This document shows, piece by piece, positions 1 to 10,599 of a stretch of 64,000 bases of DNA. The stretch is from Paraconiothyrium sp. Pb-2020 (lineage: Eukaryota > Ascomycota > Dothideomycetes > Pleosporales > Didymosphaeriaceae). Below the pieces are notes generated by a model, which was not told the origin of the DNA, did no database searches, and worked only from the letters and a program-made list of their open reading frames with translations. Numbering within the stretch: position 1 is the first letter of the stretch; every line of letters begins with the position of its first letter. The stretch is from assembly GCA_022419385.1 (NCBI GenBank), contig JAJUBI010000005.1, forward strand, positions 1,612,001-1,676,000, written 5' to 3'. Position numbers and translations under genes: made by a program.

Positions 1-2527
1 TCTTGTAAGATCTACACTCTCTATCTTTCACTGGATTTCAATCGTATGTGTAAGCATTGCCCCTCGTTGATTCTGCACGTTCTCTCCCATGAAGATCCCC
101 AGTATCGGTTCAATCGCGGTGTTACTCGTCCGCGGTGTCGCCTGTGCATGGCTGTGAGCGATGCCCTCTAGCACCTATTAGCGTCCCTCTAGCGACGCGT
201 GAATCGGCGAACTTGCTGATGATATTCTGGATTTTACACCAACGAGAAAAGACCGCCATAACCGATATACGAGGTTGACGTGGCTATCAGTGTAGGCCTT
301 TCACGGATATGCCTCCCTTCTGAGACTGGGCCGGTGAGCGGTCCATCGCCGTCTGTCCGTGCTTCCGACTGATTTGGGCGAGTAGGTCCAGATGGAGATG
401 AGCGCTCAACTTCTATAGATGATGGCTCTTCCCAGAGTTTCTAGTTCGGGGATCTAGGAATCACGCATCATGGGGGCAAAGGCAGGCAAGGCTAGGCTCT
501 TATTTACTACTGGATACGCCGCGTCGCTATACGCGCGTACGCATCACCATGCATCTTCACTTATATCGCCTCGACTGACTTGAACGTTCTATGTTTGCCA
601 CATCTATATAATTCATTGCGGGAATTACCAGACTATGAATCAGGTGTAATAGTAGGCGCTTCGTGCCGTCGATAGATCCAGACACGGTGTCGAAATCGAG
701 ACCAAAGACGACTTGATCCATGGTTCGCAAGACTTTCCCTGACACGCCAAAACATCTGACGCGACCGATGACAGAGATAGGGGGTATTTAGCGGTATAGT
801 GGAGTTCATGATCTACGCCACGGGCGCGGTAGCCTTCCGCCCGTAGCCGCACACGTCAGACTTGCATGAAGGACATCAACTTCCCCCGACGATGACCCAC
901 TGGCGACTCACGTGAAGCCAAATAAGATGTGAAAACGCTGAGCGCGCACGCAACCCTCCGATGCATTTGCAGTAGATCTGGTGCACGGTTTGCCCAATGT
1001 CCAGTTGAGGATACCATAGGTATATACCGGCCAAGAACTTACATTCATTTCTAGATCAACTAGGTGATGCCCTGTGTAGCCCTATCATACACGAATGGCG
1101 AGTGCCGTTATACGACCGCTGAGGTTCCATACGATTCAAGGTACAACCAGGTAGGGGTCTATAGTTCTATCAAAACATCAACACCAACATCTCAGAAATC
1201 CCTTCCGTACAACAATCGAGTAAGAGGTCGACATCAGCACTCTCGAATCATGGCCTGCTCGCTTAAACCACCCTTTCCTTTTATCTTCCGCGATGTACTT
1301 CTGCCAGCAGTTACTGAGCTTGCCCGGACTAAAGGGGGTGAACATGTTAATCTGAAAGCAGAGCTCGGGGGGGGCGGGTGCCATATCCCATATTTGCGGG
1401 CGCTAACCTCGTTCACAAAAATGCAGGAACGCCGAGCATCGACATCAATGTAGCCTTGACCTGTCTTGCTGCCCACATACTATAGCCTATTACTTGTTGG
1501 ATGGCCAGACCGACTTCACGCACGAGCTCGAGAACGATATTCACCCTCTTCTGGCTAGAGAACAGTAGAGTCTGACCCAAGGATTGTGGGACATTGCAGA
1601 CGAGCAATGAACTCTTATGCAGTCAGTGCTCCGCTTAGCGTCTATGTTCCTGACTATGCCAGGTTGGGGGAATTGGTAGTCGCATAGCGCACATAAATTA
1701 TCCAGGAAAGTGTTAAAGCAGCTGCGTCCTGATGATGTGAACGACATCCCGAGGAAGAAGAATCGAGAGCATTTCGCGCCCAGTGGTTGCATACCTAAAT
1801 GGTTCCAGGAGAGTACATGGCAGAAGATGAGTGCTAGGTGCCAGTTCTTATTCCGGCCGAACTATCCAGTCGGGGGCTACACGTCCTATGTACGGGAACG
1901 TGGAGTTGGAGATGATCTTGCTGTCCGCTTTCCCGTCCACAACAAGAGAGGTCTGGTCTATTTCCATGTGTGGCATGTGGTTTTGCGGCCTAAGAGTAGC
2001 TGCAACCTCTAGGGGCCACATGCCAACGAGTGCCATCTCTTGATGGACCAATACAACACTATCTGTATGCCGCTGGCTGGGTACAGAGGCATCATCTGTA
2101 CCAGCTCAAACAGAACCAACGTACAATAAGCCATCAAAGCGGTTCCTACAATTTTCTTACCTGTACCATGTAATTTCGCAATGGTAAACGCCTGGATTAA
2201 TTACTAGACCCCTAATCGCTTACGATGTATATCTCTGACGCCGGGCGCGTAACTCATCAAGTGAGCCAGTACAGTATTCGTTAAAAATTGAGGATTGATC
2301 AAATATCAATAATGTAAATATGCTTGCTTGTAGGTGGAGTGTAAGTTGAACTGTTTGTAGATCTTGAAATCTCGGATTGTCGGTTCTCCGTTACGCATAG
2401 CTCGCATCAGGATATACCACCAATCCCCTGTCCGTGTTCAACATTTCAGCCAATACCATCATCACAAATACTTAAGCTGAGCTTCCATACCTCTCCTGGA
2501 TTGCGGCGTTCAACAACCCCAAGCCGT
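1..2527. other. intergenic, no gene recognised
   Basis: Only short unconvincing open frames are present, the longest being about 129 codons at 1064-1453 on +. None shows a recognisable domain, and none can be extended through convincing splice sites. There is no obvious repeat, tRNA or transposon end. The right part should contain the 3' UTR of the secreted-protein gene that ends at 2528. Confidence 0.5.
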
Positions 2528-3194
2528 CTAAGCAACCAGGGTTGTATTGCTGGCAACCGCCAACGCCCGACCGCCCTCCTTCTTGTACTCATCATTGATG
2601 GTGTTCGCATCTACGTCGGTGATGCAGCGGAACTTGCGGTAGCCCTTCGCCGCTAAGTGCTCGTTGGGCCATTGGCAGTCCCAGTTGTAGTCCCCCCACG
2701 CGAAGCAATCTCCGTAAGATTTGCCATCGGTACCGTAAAGATACCATCGCCATGCGCCGTTGACCTCGTAGCCTCGGTCCTTGTAGATAGTAAAGTGGTA
2801 GAGAGGGTTGTTGGTGAAGTGCATCTCGATGAGCTTGACATCGGGCCACGGTGCCTAAAAAATGTTAGCATTTGTAAACAAGAAGATGGAAGTCCAATTT
2901 TGTCGCCATGAAGTTATGCTTGAGAGGAAAACTTACATCGCCGTAGCCGCACTTGCCCTCGCACCGGATGCCGAGCCGGCCGTGGCTCAGATCGCCCGAG
3001 TCCCGCCAGACCGCATATTGATCGACTTGTTCACAGCTGGGGTTGTCGTTCTGGAGTTGCCAACCGTTGATCTCCGAGCCGGGCCAAGATCCTTCGGCCT
3101 TCACGCCATGGATGTGGTAAAGGTCAAAATTTGCCGTCGTGAACGGGAGAATAGTGGCCAGAATGGCCAGCACGTGCACGAGGAGCACCGTCAT
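2528..3194 (-). CDS. small secreted six-cysteine protein, copy 1
   Basis: Two exons, 3194-2937 and 2854-2528, encode 194 aa. The intron starts GTAAGT, ends TTTTTAG and is phase 0. Residues 1-21 form a signal peptide (hydrophobic run VHVLAILATILPF, then TTA before NFDL). The mature part is rich in W, Y and D and has six cysteines, which would allow three disulfides. The segments LSHGRLGIRC, EMHFTN.PLYH, IYKDRGY, YGTDG and KFRC are shared with the neighbour at 4177-5010, so the two are tandem paralogues. I chose the inner ATG at 3194 because it places the signal peptide first; an in-frame ATG at 3425 would put about 77 unlikely residues before it. The family is not recognised. A secreted effector-like or surface role is inference from size, cysteines and secretion. 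Confidence 0.85.
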
Positions 3195-4176
3195 GGCGAG
3201 CTGTATGGTTGCTGAGAATGCGGTTGAAGAAATGCGATGTGGTTGAGGCGAGTTGAGGGGAATTGCGGAGAGGTGAGGGCTTGTAAGTGTGCATGGACGG
3301 TACTTTGTAGGTGAGGGCGCAGCTTGAGGGTCAAGTGAGAGACGAGCTAAGTAGGTACTCGACCTACCAAGGTGAACGAGGTGATCATGGAGGCTGTGGT
3401 TGTACGCAAAGCACGGCCCGTGCAAACCAAGAAAATAATCTACTATAAGGTAAGTCTACTTACCTTGATAGGTAGATACACATCGACATAATCCCCTGCC
3501 CACATGCCCAAATGCAGGCACACTTACCACGATCTGTACGCCAGAACGTTTCCCGTTCACCAAGAGGCGCCAAACAGCCGATCTCATTCGCACCACTAGC
3601 ACGTTGCAGCAGCCGTACCAAGATACGAGTCTGTATAGCCACGAAGTATATATTGACTAAGTTCCGTCTCGTAGGAAGCTTGAGAGTGCCCGCCCTTCTG
3701 GGTGGATGCTTATATCAGTGTCAAAGTCGATGACATGGACATCATGACATATTTATGGTAAGATAAGTAGTCCACGTAAGAGACACCTTTTGTGGCTATG
3801 TTATAGAAATTTGAACGTGAAGACATCTATTCAAGAGAGCATGTACTCATCTTTTTGTTTAGCGCCGCTGAGTGCTATCTAGCTTTTGTCCACCTTGCCG
3901 GAACTTGCGGCTACCTCATCTATTTTTCCGCAATACTATACATCTTGATTGAACGAAAGGACGCACATCGCACTTCTAACCTGAATTAGAATAAACTGAG
4001 CTATCATCGTTGTCAAGAAGCGTGATCTCATCCACCTATGTTATCAAGATGTCAATCATGTAACCCTCAAATTCTGTGTACAGGCAAGAAGCCAGTATTA
4101 TCTTCCAGTGAGTTTTACCGCGCAAGCGTGCCTCTTTGGCATCGCAGATACCAGGAGAGTTGCAAGTTTAAGCCTG
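3195..4176. other. intergenic between the two secreted-protein paralogues
   Basis: This is the promoter and 5' UTR region of copy 1 and the 3' flank of copy 2. No additional gene or repeat was seen. The flank is not visibly duplicated between the two copies, which argues against a very recent duplication. Confidence 0.5.
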
Positions 4177-5010
4177 TCAGGCAATCGCCGTGGGGTCCTG
4201 TGGAATGTCCGTGCCGTTATGCGAGATCACTTGGAGGTAAGGGTAGTCCGGGTTGCGGTATCCCTCAAAGTCTATTGAAGGGGGGTTCTTCTTCCATGCG
4301 TCGTTGATATCCTTCGCCGTTACGTTAGTCAAGCACCGGAACTTGCGCCTACCTTTCTGGTGACAGTCAGTACTTGTCTCGAATGAGGTTGGGAGCGAGT
4401 TGTCGGGATGGCTTACGAATCGCAAGTGGTTGTTGTTGAACCCGCATTCCCAATTAAGTCGCGTATCTACGTGGCAAGCCCCGTACGTATTGCCATCCGT
4501 GCCGTACATGGGCCATAGCCAGGTGAAATCATCTGGGCCTTTGTAGCCCCGGTCTTTGTAGATGGCTGTTACATCAGTCAGCTAAAGCATAAAGTATGAG
4601 ATTTGTCGGACTCACTCCAGTGGTAGAGAGGCTCATTTGTGAAGTGCATTTCCACAAGTTCGACGCTCGGCCATGGATCCTGTATTGTACTTTAGCACCA
4701 ATAGATTCCCACCATACTGGAACGTTCTCACATCGTCCGGATGTAAGACTCCACAGTGATCACCAGGTGAACAGCGGATGCCGAGTCGGCCGTGGCTCAG
4801 GTCGGGCTTCTCAGCCCACGTAGCTATGGGGTCGCCGCTGACATCAGAACACTTGACGTCGTCGCCATCAGTGAGCACCCAAGCGCCAAAGGTATCGGGC
4901 CAAGGGAATACTGTGTCTATCTCGCCGCGGACAACGTTGAGGTCAAAGTTCGCCGAAACAAGATGGACGAGGGCGACCAGGACGGCCGAGATGTATGTGA
5001 TTGGCAACAT
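4177..5010 (-). CDS. small secreted six-cysteine protein, copy 2
   Basis: Four exons, 5010-4732, 4679-4616, 4565-4417 and 4356-4177, encode 223 aa. Intron 1 (GTGAGA...ACAG, phase 0) sits at the same place as the single intron of copy 1. Intron 2 (GTGAGT...AACAG) and intron 3 (GTAAGC...CCAG) are absent from copy 1. Intron 3 is exactly 60 nt with no in-frame stop, so its retention would add 20 residues; splicing it gives HLRFKGRRKFRC, which aligns with HLAAKGYRKFRC of copy 1. A signal peptide (LPITYISAVLVALVHLVSA) precedes NFDL. The six cysteines match copy 1. The C-terminal tail after KFRC is longer than in copy 1. Function unknown. Confidence 0.83.
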
Positions 5011-6085
5011 GGTGACTTGCCTTAGGCGCGGTGATCTCTAGTCTAGTGGGGATGTTAAAGGAAGGTCGTTTTCCGAAAGGTAGAGTGGATTGGGGGAGTG
5101 TCGTTTGTGTGGCGTTGAAGATCGTTTATAACAGACTGATAGAAAAGGTGCGGTGACCGTGAAGGCAGGTGGTTGCGCCCGTGCAAGAGGCAAGAGCCTG
5201 GCAAACGGTCACAAGCTACGACCTATTCTTGATTCGCTATGTTTTCACCCCACTAAGTTGATGGTATGTCCCTCCACGACTCCCTGGATTTCATACTGCC
5301 CTGTAAGCGCAGGCCGTCGACGGGCTAGAATGTTTCGAAGGCAACTCATCGCTGGATTTAATCTGAGCACAGCACCTGCTGTCCTGATAGCATAAAACCA
5401 TTTTGAATCTTCCCTCGATCAGACATTGAAATTGCTCCGTGAAGGTGCGAGACGTATTAATCGGCGAGCGTACACCATCTGTTATCAACGAGTAGCCGTA
5501 CCACAGCAGGGCGCCACCTAGTTACTTCAAATTGATGTACACGATGGAGGCAAAGTCTTTTTGTGTCGAACGCCACTCTACAGACAATCATCATTGTCTG
5601 TGCTGGGGATTCGCCGTGGGTGAAGATTGCATCTCTCGGATTCTTTCTACCGCAGAGCAAGCGTATGAAGGTCAGATGCATTCACACGTGCTTTGGCTCC
5701 GGGGCTTTAATTGATTGAGTGTAAATTGTGGATTGACCTGCTGAAAACGTTGAGACTATACGCGCGACAACGGGCGATTGCGTGTATGATCTATCGACAC
5801 GTGTAATAATGAGATGAAGGACGAGGATTGATCAAGTGTTTGCGGAACATCTTAGCACGTTCATGAGTCTAAGGATGAAGCCGATGTAGTCGGGAGATCG
5901 TTGGCATTGCGATTAGACCGGTAGGAACAATGTTCTGAAGAAGATGATATAGGCACGAGATGATTGGTGTGGCGCTCTTCCAGAGTGGTGAAGTCATGGA
6001 TCCGTGCGTTACGGAAGGCGCGACTCGCGTCTAACTTTTTGGCAGGGGCGACAGCATCATCTCCCACCTCAGCACCTGTACAATC
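5011..6085. other. divergent intergenic region
   Basis: This holds the upstream regions of secreted-protein copy 2 (-) and the CBP3-type gene (+). Only short open frames are present and none is convincing as a gene. Confidence 0.5.
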
Positions 6086-7163
6086 ATGGCCTCCAGTTAC
6101 ACTTGTAAAGCCTGCTCGAGGGCTCTTTCAAGGCAATCGACTTCATTGCTTCAAGTAAGTCCCTGATTAAACATAATGAGGATGCGCTGACAATCTCAGG
6201 CTACCCATTCGCCTCGTAAAACATCAAATGTCTATCGAACGGAAGTCGCGCGAAATCTTCCAACGACCGCCCGAAGTTCGTATCATGCTACAACTTCCCT
6301 TGCAGCGGCTCAGCCGGCGTCGCAGCCAATTTCGCAGCCCGCTGCGTCTTCGGGAAGGCGCACTATGGACTCTGTTCCGATAAATCATACCGGGAGCCCG
6401 CTGCGTGGAATAGCAGCTAAGCTGCGCGAGAAAGCGCCGCTGATGACGGAGACATATGTCGCATATGCTGCGACCCAGCAATTGATGAAGGAATGCACAC
6501 GACATGCCGACTATACGATACCACAAGCATTAGAGAAGAACGAAGAGCTCCCTCGCGACGAAACAGGAGCGCATCTTGGTTTGAGCGAGAGCTGGTGGTT
6601 CAAGGGTCAGACCTGACAAAGAATGCCTTTGTGTCCATTAGATGCTGACAGACGCAGAGCTCGGTCTTGATGTAACGTTCATCAACTGGGCGCAGGTTAC
6701 GTTCATACACATGTATCTGCTACACGTCCGGTTCCGCATGCTTCCCACGACACACGCACCCGTATGGATTCAACATCTCACAAACCACGCTTTCTACGCC
6801 GCCGAGGACCGCCTCGTAGTCTGGCATAAAATCAATGCGAACTCGCTGCGTCAAAAGTACCTCAAGGATATCTTCTCGCAGTGGCGCGCCGTGTTGTTGT
6901 CTTATGACGAAGGCATAGTGAAGGGCGACGCGGTACTCGCGGCAGCAATTTGGAGGAACTTGTTCGCTGGCCGAGAGGATGTCGACTTCGAGAAGTTGGC
7001 GCAGATTGTGGGGTACATGAGGCGGGAGTTACGGAGACTAGATATGGCTAGCGACGACGAAGTGGTGGACGGGAGGTGGACATTCTCTGGTAGTCCTGAG
7101 CAGGAGCAAAACCTGGTCAAAACGCAGAGCAGGTCGATGGTTGGGGATGCTTCCAGGCCTTAG
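6086..7163 (+). CDS. CBP3: ubiquinol-cytochrome c chaperone, Cbp3/UQCC1 type
   Basis: Three exons, 6086-6154, 6200-6605 and 6652-7163, encode 328 aa, a usual length for fungal Cbp3. Intron 1 is GTAAGT...CTGAC...CTCAG; intron 2 is a short 46-nt GTCAGA...GACAG. The N-terminus is rich in R, S and A and poor in acidic residues, as expected for a mitochondrial presequence. The C-terminal domain has the family pattern: ADYTIPQA, an aromatic/Trp segment, then LGLDVTFINWAQVTFIHMYLL and long helices with FYAAEDRL and YLKDIFSQW. In yeast Cbp3 acts with Cbp6 at the mitoribosome exit to help make and assemble cytochrome b into complex III. The role here is by homology. Confidence 0.88.
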
Positions 7164-7524
7164 GTTCGACTGACCAATGCTTTCTACGATGCGCTTGTAT
7201 GATATGTGTTACACTGTCCGCTGTAAATGATGACGCTCTATCGAGATGCAGGACGTATCTCGAATGTGATGTTCTTATCACACTAAAGTTATGGTGAAAG
7301 CTTTGTCTCAGTCGAGTCTGGAGATCTCTAAATCTTGAGAACGGATCGGGAAGCTACAGGCCCACCGTTGTTCCTGCATGAACCCCAGGTCTTGGCACGC
7401 GTCGTTCCTATTGCATCGCAGGCAGCCAACGCGTTTCGACTTCCTCCACAACACCTTAACCCACGCGTAGCAACTTGGAATATAGACTACAATAGAATAA
7501 GCTCGAGTCTGAGACCGCCGTACT
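7164..7524. other. intergenic, tandem genes
   Basis: About 360 bp separate the CBP3-type gene from the capping-enzyme gene on the same strand. It should hold the terminator of the first and the promoter of the second. No further gene seen. Confidence 0.5.
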
Positions 7525-8841
7525 ATGGCCGCCCACACGTCTTCCGCGCCGCCTTCGATCCCCGGCTATCAACTTTCCAACGAGGACTGCGCAGGGCTGA
7601 AGCACACCGTCGCTGAGCTTGTCCACCGCGAGGGCAATACACGCTTTCCCGGCGCGCAACCTGTGTCCTTCGCGCGACAGCATCTAGCCGAGCTACAGCA
7701 GCGCGAGTACTTCATGTGTGAGAAGACTGACGGCCTGCGCTGCTTGCTATTTCTCCACTACATCGACACGGAACGCGGCTTCGAGCCTGTAACGTTCCTC
7801 ATCGACCGCAAGAACAACTACTACGAAGTTAAGCCGCCAATCCGCGTCCCTTACCATGGCGCTCCATTCCAACAAGAAGCTTTCCTGTATGCGACCATCT
7901 TGGACGGCGAGTTGGTGAATGATTTATATCCAGATGGGAGCACCAAGCTTATATTTTACGCCTTTGATTGTCTAGCTGCGGACAGCGAGAATTTTACGGA
8001 CAAACCACTTTCGAAGCGGCTGTGGGCGCTGAAGGAGCGTGTTATCAAGCCATGGCATACGTATCTGACACAGACGAAATCGCTCATGCCGCTTGAGCCG
8101 TTCCAAGTCAAAGAAAAGGAGCAACAGTCTTCTTACCACATTTCATATCTCTTCGACCAGGTGATGCCGAAGCTGAAGCATGGGAATGATGGATTGATTT
8201 TTACATGTAAAGATACCAGGCGAGTCTGCTTCCCTCTCCCAATTAGATTGAGGAAGCAAATGCAGCCGCTAACGAGAGAGTTGTACAGGTACGAGTTTGG
8301 CACAGACCCTCACATATTGAAATGGAAGCCCCCACACGAAAATACCATCGATTTCAAGTTGCGCCTCGGCGACTTCCCCTTGATTGAACCCCCTGTCGAC
8401 GACGAAGATCAATCGCCCTACGCAGACTACGACGCCATGCCGACGAGCTTCAAACTTCTCGTCAATCACGGGAGCAACAGATATCGCCCATTCGCGCACA
8501 ATCTATTTGTCACGCCACAGGAATGGGAGATGTTGAAAGGCCTGAAACAGCGACTAGACGGCAGGATCATTGAGTGCTTTCGCGACACGGACGGGCGGTG
8601 GAAATTTAAGAAGGACGACGATGGTACGCCACGCTGGCGTGACGACAAAGCGGATGCGAACCATGTCTCCACTGTGGAGAGCGTACTGGGAAGCATCGAA
8701 GATCCGGTCACGGAACAAGACCTGCGTACATCCGAGGGCGCGATCAAAAGAGCCGTCAAGCAAATGCAAGCCGGTGGGCAATATCAGGAGCCGGATCACG
8801 CAAACAAGAAGCGTCGCATCGACGAAGTGAACGGACACTAG
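7525..8841 (+). CDS. CEG1: mRNA guanylyltransferase (capping enzyme alpha subunit)
   Basis: The nucleotidyltransferase motif I EKTDGLR is at residues 66-72; Lys67 would form the covalent GMP adduct. DGELV and DGLIFTC follow as further nucleotidyltransferase motifs, LKWKPP as motif V, and the OB-fold part ends with W.F.RDDK. The enzyme transfers GMP to 5'-diphosphate RNA ends in the nucleus. The frame is open from 7525 to 8841 (438 codons). However, 8220-8288 looks like a 69-nt intron with a GC donor (AG|GCGAGT), a CTAAC branch site and a TACAG acceptor. Removing it fuses CKDTR to YEFGTD, the family form, and gives 415 aa. The unspliced 23 residues are rich in basic residues and have no place in the fold. 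Confidence 0.92.
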   Translation: MAAHTSSAPPSIPGYQLSNEDCAGLKHTVAELVHREGNTRFPGAQPVSFARQHLAELQQREYFMCEKTDGLRCLLFLHYIDTERGFEPVTFLIDRKNNYYEVKPPIRVPYHGAPFQQEAFLYATILDGELVNDLYPDGSTKLIFYAFDCLAADSENFTDKPLSKRLWALKERVIKPWHTYLTQTKSLMPLEPFQVKEKEQQSSYHISYLFDQVMPKLKHGNDGLIFTCKDTRRVCFPLPIRLRKQMQPLTRELYRYEFGTDPHILKWKPPHENTIDFKLRLGDFPLIEPPVDDEDQSPYADYDAMPTSFKLLVNHGSNRYRPFAHNLFVTPQEWEMLKGLKQRLDGRIIECFRDTDGRWKFKKDDDGTPRWRDDKADANHVSTVESVLGSIEDPVTEQDLRTSEGAIKRAVKQMQAGGQYQEPDHANKKRRIDEVNGH

Positions 8842-10599
8842 AAATGCTTTTGCGGTCCCTTATCGGTGCGAGCAAATATTGGACGGTGCGCAGGCATTAC
8901 ACGCCATGGGCTTAAAGCAACCCTCTCGGCGCATCATGAAGCTTGCGGATGTGCGACTCACTGTCACCGTTCGGCTATCAACTACGTCTTTCTATTGCGT
9001 AGCGGAAGGATCCGAAACCCAGCCCTGGGGATGCGGAGGAGAAATTCATGAAAGCGAGCATTGAGGAAGTTCCAGAACAAAATAACACAATGTCTAGGGC
9101 TAACAGGGTGAGAATGAACCGTCTGGGCGTGACACCGCAATGGAGGTGTGCTTGCATCCGCTGCCGGCGCGGAAAATTCCCTGCTATACGAAGATAGCAT
9201 TCATAGATGCCACTAAAGATAAGTTCAGGGCTTGTTTCTGTCGTTGCACGACTTGTAGCTACAGAAATCACCTGGATCCCTGACGCTAAGTGGTGGATCA
9301 TTAATCGCAATATGAGGAGGGCGTTGGTTTGGTTTCATTGGGCCGGTATAGGCGTTTCGCACTGTGAGCTGGTATGATACCCTGGGTTTAGTCTGGCTGC
9401 TATTTTGTGCTGCCATTCGCGGTCATCGTTTTAGTATCGGTTGATTGCTAGATCTTTACAGGATGTATGAATGGTGGAAATCTCAATAGTCTACGTATTC
9501 CATTCTGCGAATGGTCCGTTCAGAAATGCGAAGCGAACGTGAGATGTAAACTAGAAGAGACAGGATGGGGCAGACATTGAGTAGTATAACAATGGATGGA
9601 ATGGAGGAGCGGCATAAAATAGAAGAAGATCAACTGGCGTTCTCCTCCTGCAGTGATTTCTTCCAATGAAAGTGCGGCTGCTCCTTATCAATCAATCACT
9701 CACGAAAAGAAACTAATTGACCAGGAGGTAATGCTGATGTGCATGTAAAAGGCGTTCTTCTCTTGTGAAATGCTCGATGGTCCGGATAAAGCCAGGTCTG
9801 TCCGGCGAAAGGGTGTTAGTAGGTGGAAGATGACATAGCACGAACATGGAAGAAGGCTGCTGAAATATACGCTCCATAAGCCCACTCGAACCTAAGAGGT
9901 GTAGATTGTTATCTATCTGCCCGAGGAAATAAAGCCACCCCTGATGAAGAAAAAAATGATCCCTTCGAAAGAGCACCAAGCACCAGAAGCCTCATATTCC
10001 AAGTTCCCCCCACTTTTTCCTGACCCTGTTGCCTTCCTTCACCGCTAGGTATAAATGTCTCTCCCCTCGCCACACACGGCACACAAAGTCTGCCCGAACA
10101 CCACTTCTAATTCGTGCACATGAGGGTGAGTGTTGGGACCCAAATGCAGACAAACTTGAGCCAAGTCGCTGCCGAAGTAAGATACAAGAAGTGAAGTGTA
10201 AATTTGAAACAATGAGCGCACAACGTCCAAGCTGAAGCGGTGATCCAAATGGAAACGAGTGTCATTGCGAATGTGCCAGAGAGAAGGTCAAACGGCCCGA
10301 CCGATATAAATGATAGGAGAGAAACATGCAAGTCGTAAAAGTGGCGTGAGATGCAAGGTAGCCTGCTCCCGTTCTCTCCAGCGAAGTAGAAATGACGCAA
10401 AGAAATGATGAGGCATCGTCCCGCCGTTGGAGACCGCCGTGTCCATCTTGGACTGCTGAGGATATCGAAAGTCAGGTCGAAAATGCCCGAACAATCATGT
10501 ACAGAAGGTATTTGTAATCCCTTCACAAGACCACGAATCCCGTATAATGTGAGGATATCAAGTCAACATGAATCCGTCACTGTCTCTTTCAAAACGCAT
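8842..10599. other. convergent intergenic region
   Basis: About 1.76 kb between the 3' ends of the capping-enzyme and PUF genes. PUF messages often have long 3' UTRs, so part of it may be transcribed. Only short open frames; no gene, RNA or repeat recognised. Confidence 0.5.

Noticed and set aside
1064..1453. 129-codon plus frame near the left edge
   Set aside because: No domain, no neighbouring exons, and competing frames on the other strand.
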